8,385 nt of DNA from an uncultured Bacilli bacterium (GTDB taxonomy: Bacteria; Bacillota_I; Bacilli_A; RF39; UBA660), in assembly GCA_947631885.1 (NCBI GenBank), contig CANRMZ010000047.1, positions 1-8,385 on the forward strand, read 5' to 3'. Below, in pieces: positions 7,392-8,385 of this stretch (position 1 is its first letter; each line of letters starts with the position of its first letter). The notes under the pieces are model-generated. The model saw only the letters and a program-made list of their open reading frames with translations, was not told where the DNA came from and made no database searches. The position numbers and the translations under genes were made by a program.

Positions 7392-7426
7392 TATCTTCAA
7401 GAGATTTATTTTACATTTACATTATA
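7382..7426. repeat. Direct repeat ATTTACATTATA, two copies, each holding a -10-like box
   Basis: Identical 12-nt copies lie at 7382-7393 and 7415-7426, 33 bp apart, about three helical turns. A third, inverted 10-nt match (TAATGTAAAT) is at 7342-7351. On the minus strand each direct copy contains a perfect TATAAT (7388-7393 and 7421-7426), so the copies may be two alternative -10 boxes of the HD-Nudix operon. I find no convincing -35 box for either. Confidence 0.45.
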
Positions 7427-7428
7427 CT

Positions 7429-7494
7429 TTCTATTTCATAGCCTATTAGTTCTTTAGTATTAAAGTAATAGTTTTTATTATCTTTTTTTATAAA
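7429..7494 (+). terminator. Terminator-like hairpin read on the plus strand
   Basis: On the plus strand CTATTA (7443-7448) pairs with TAATAG (7466-7471), and CTTTA (7452-7456) with TAAAG (7461-7465), with a 4-nt loop and a 3-nt bulge. It is followed by TTTTTATTATCTTTTTTT. The T-run is on the plus strand, yet no plus-strand gene exists here; on the minus strand there is no T-run after the stem. The stem is AT-rich and weak. The rest of the gap before 7495 shows nothing else. Confidence 0.3.
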
Positions 7495-8235
7495 TTACTT
7501 AACTTCATCAAGTAGTCTCTTCGCTTCTTTATTGATAAATCGATAAGCTCTATCTGTTTTAAAGTCACAAAATATTGGACTTAAATATATTTGCTTTTTA
7601 TACACAATATATGTCATTGAGCTTTCCATCTTTTTTAAATCATATTGATAACGATTAACTAGATTATCCGTTACTTTATTCCAGTTATCAACGAATATAA
7701 AAATTAAACGAATCTTTTTCTTATAACTACGATTCATATCCTTTTTCTTAAATTCTTTTTTGTATATATTATTTACTTCGTCAAAATTCTTTTTGAATCC
7801 TACTTTGCTATATTTATCCATTTTAAAGATATAATATTTAAAGTGGTCGCCTTTATTCGGTGAAACAATATACATCGAGGAATTATCAAGCTCAGCTTTA
7901 TACAAGCAGTTTTCTTTTTTTAAAGTTTCAATTAGTGTTTCATAAGAAATATTATTATTTAAATCTAGAATATATGGGCTTTTATATTCTTTTTTCTTTT
8001 TAGCTACTCTATATTCATAAAGGAAAAAAGAAATGCAAATAATGAATGATATTAAACCTAAAAAATAAAACAATAAATTATGTTTAGCTAAAGTTTCTAT
8101 GTTAAGTAAATATTTTAAATAATGACGTAAAAAACTCAGAAATATGCCAATTGAAATGATTCCAATTATTGGCATTATCGTAGAAAAAATCCTCATTATT
8201 TTCATGTTTTTTATGTACTCTTTACTTAACTTCAT
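7495..8235 (-). CDS. Hypothetical membrane protein, two helices and a basic C-terminal domain
   Basis: I do not recognise this 246-residue protein. It has two likely membrane helices (about 15-35 and 54-74) joined by a short loop. A strongly basic stretch (VAKKKKEYKS, 77-86) follows. By the positive-inside rule this places the C-terminal part of about 170 residues in the cytoplasm. That part is rich in Lys, Tyr and Asn and has alternating beta-like and helical segments (for example IRLIFIFVDNW at 175-185). No known catalytic motif is visible. The ATG at 8235 has no ribosome binding site, but a good promoter ends 6 nt before it. Other in-frame ATG codons at 8205 and 8196 also lack a good site. 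It is separated from the HD gene by a 166-nt gap and is probably its own transcription unit. No plausible minus-strand terminator follows it. Confidence 0.75.
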   Translation of the reverse strand: MKLSKEYIKNMKIMRIFSTIMPIIGIISIGIFLSFLRHYLKYLLNIETLAKHNLLFYFLGLISFIICISFFLYEYRVAKKKKEYKSPYILDLNNNISYETLIETLKKENCLYKAELDNSSMYIVSPNKGDHFKYYIFKMDKYSKVGFKKNFDEVNNIYKKEFKKKDMNRSYKKKIRLIFIFVDNWNKVTDNLVNRYQYDLKKMESSMTYIVYKKQIYLSPIFCDFKTDRAYRFINKEAKRLLDEVK

Positions 8236-8241
8236 AATTTT

Positions 8242-8270
8242 ATGATATCATTAGCAATTTTCAAAATCAA
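8242..8270 (-). promoter_or_regulatory. Promoter of the 246-residue protein gene, giving a leaderless mRNA
   Basis: The minus strand has TTGATT (8265-8270), a 17-bp spacer and TATCAT (8242-8247) preceded by TGA, an extended -10. The -35 box and spacing equal those of the tilS promoter. Counting 7 nt from the end of the -10 box puts the transcription start at 8235, the A of the ATG. The promoter begins 10 nt after the T-run of the preceding terminator. Confidence 0.65.
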
Positions 8271-8279
8271 TTATCTCAC

Positions 8280-8310
8280 AAAAAAACTATCTAGTTTTTC
8301 TAGATAGTTT
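8280..8310 (-). terminator. Intrinsic terminator for a minus-strand gene to the right of the window
   Basis: A perfect 11-bp stem (AAACTATCTAG at 8284-8294 with CTAGATAGTTT at 8300-8310) has a 5-nt loop. On the minus strand it ends in seven T (8280-8286). It would stop transcripts arriving from the right before the promoter at 8242-8270. Confidence 0.75.
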
Positions 8311-8325
8311 CAGAGTGTAGACAAA
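8307..8325 (+). repeat. Copy 2 of the 19-nt motif joining two hairpins
   Basis: On the plus strand this reads GTTTCAGAGTGTAGACAAA, 16 of 19 identical to the minus-strand motif at 61-79. It bridges the hairpin at 8284-8310 and the hairpin at 8323-8352 in the same arrangement as copy 1. The two copies face away from each other. Confidence 0.55.
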
Positions 8326-8358
8326 CCCCACATTTGAAAAAATGTAGGGTTTTCTTTT
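8323..8358 (+). terminator. Second hairpin of the right-end element, with a plus-strand T-run
   Basis: AAACCCCACATTT (8323-8335) pairs with AAATGTAGGGTTT (8340-8352) over 12 base pairs with one C-A mismatch and a GAAA loop. The plus strand continues TTTTCTTTT (8350-8358), so this side would end rightward transcription. With the hairpin at 8284-8310 it forms a two-way terminator. No plus-strand gene is present in the window. The remaining bases 8359-8385 show nothing I can name. Confidence 0.55.
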
Positions 8359-8385
8359 GAAAACAAATTTATAATTTTTGTAAAA

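Noticed and set aside
8281..8358. End of an insertion sequence, because of the strong inverted repeats
   Set aside because: No transposase in the window and no target duplication visible; T-runs after the stems fit terminators better.
1..8385. An undescribed defence or mobile system
   Set aside because: The genes are housekeeping or small hydrolases in one orientation with even AT-rich composition; no nuclease, helicase, toxin-antitoxin, integrase or repeat array was found.

Overview
The window is an AT-rich stretch of a Gram-positive-type bacterial chromosome with eight protein genes, all on the minus strand, so it is read from right to left. Low GC, TTG and ATG starts with GGAGG-type ribosome binding sites, a tilS-ftsH pair, and SecG and RF2 of Bacillota type point to a low-GC Bacillota/Bacilli lineage, possibly one of the small-genome gut groups (inference; no marker here fixes the taxon). 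UGA is a stop codon in this organism. The window carries an intact RF2 gene with its UGA autoregulatory frameshift site, and the tryptophan codon checked is TGG. This excludes the mycoplasmas that read UGA as tryptophan.

Layout in transcription order. 8281-8358: two hairpins joined by a 19-nt motif, with a T-run that would end a minus-strand transcript entering from the right. 8242-8270: a good promoter placed so that the mRNA of the next gene would start at its ATG. 7495-8235: an unrecognised two-helix membrane protein. 7329-7494: a non-coding gap with repeated ATTTACATTATA boxes and a 12-bp inverted repeat next to a ribosome binding site. 6900-7328: a stand-alone HD hydrolase of the SpoT/MESH1 type. 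6341-6892: a Nudix hydrolase. 4704-6302: a 532-residue membrane-anchored protein of unknown function, overlapping by 1 nt prfB (3642-4704, RF2, programmed +1 frameshift). 3609-3637: an internal promoter. Then tilS (2281-3582), ftsH (342-2288) and secG (103-342), each overlapping the next. 21-95: tandem hairpins with a T-run that end the operon.

The core genes serve translation and membrane protein handling: RF2 terminates translation, TilS makes the AUA-reading tRNA-Ile, FtsH degrades membrane and regulatory proteins, and SecG belongs to the export channel. The HD and Nudix pair upstream are small hydrolases, probably acting on nucleotides. I see no tRNA, rRNA, CRISPR array, transposase or phage gene, and no defence system. 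The most interesting items are the shared hairpin-motif-hairpin element at both ends of the window, the predicted leaderless gene, the repeat-rich leader of the HD gene and the unassigned 532-residue protein.
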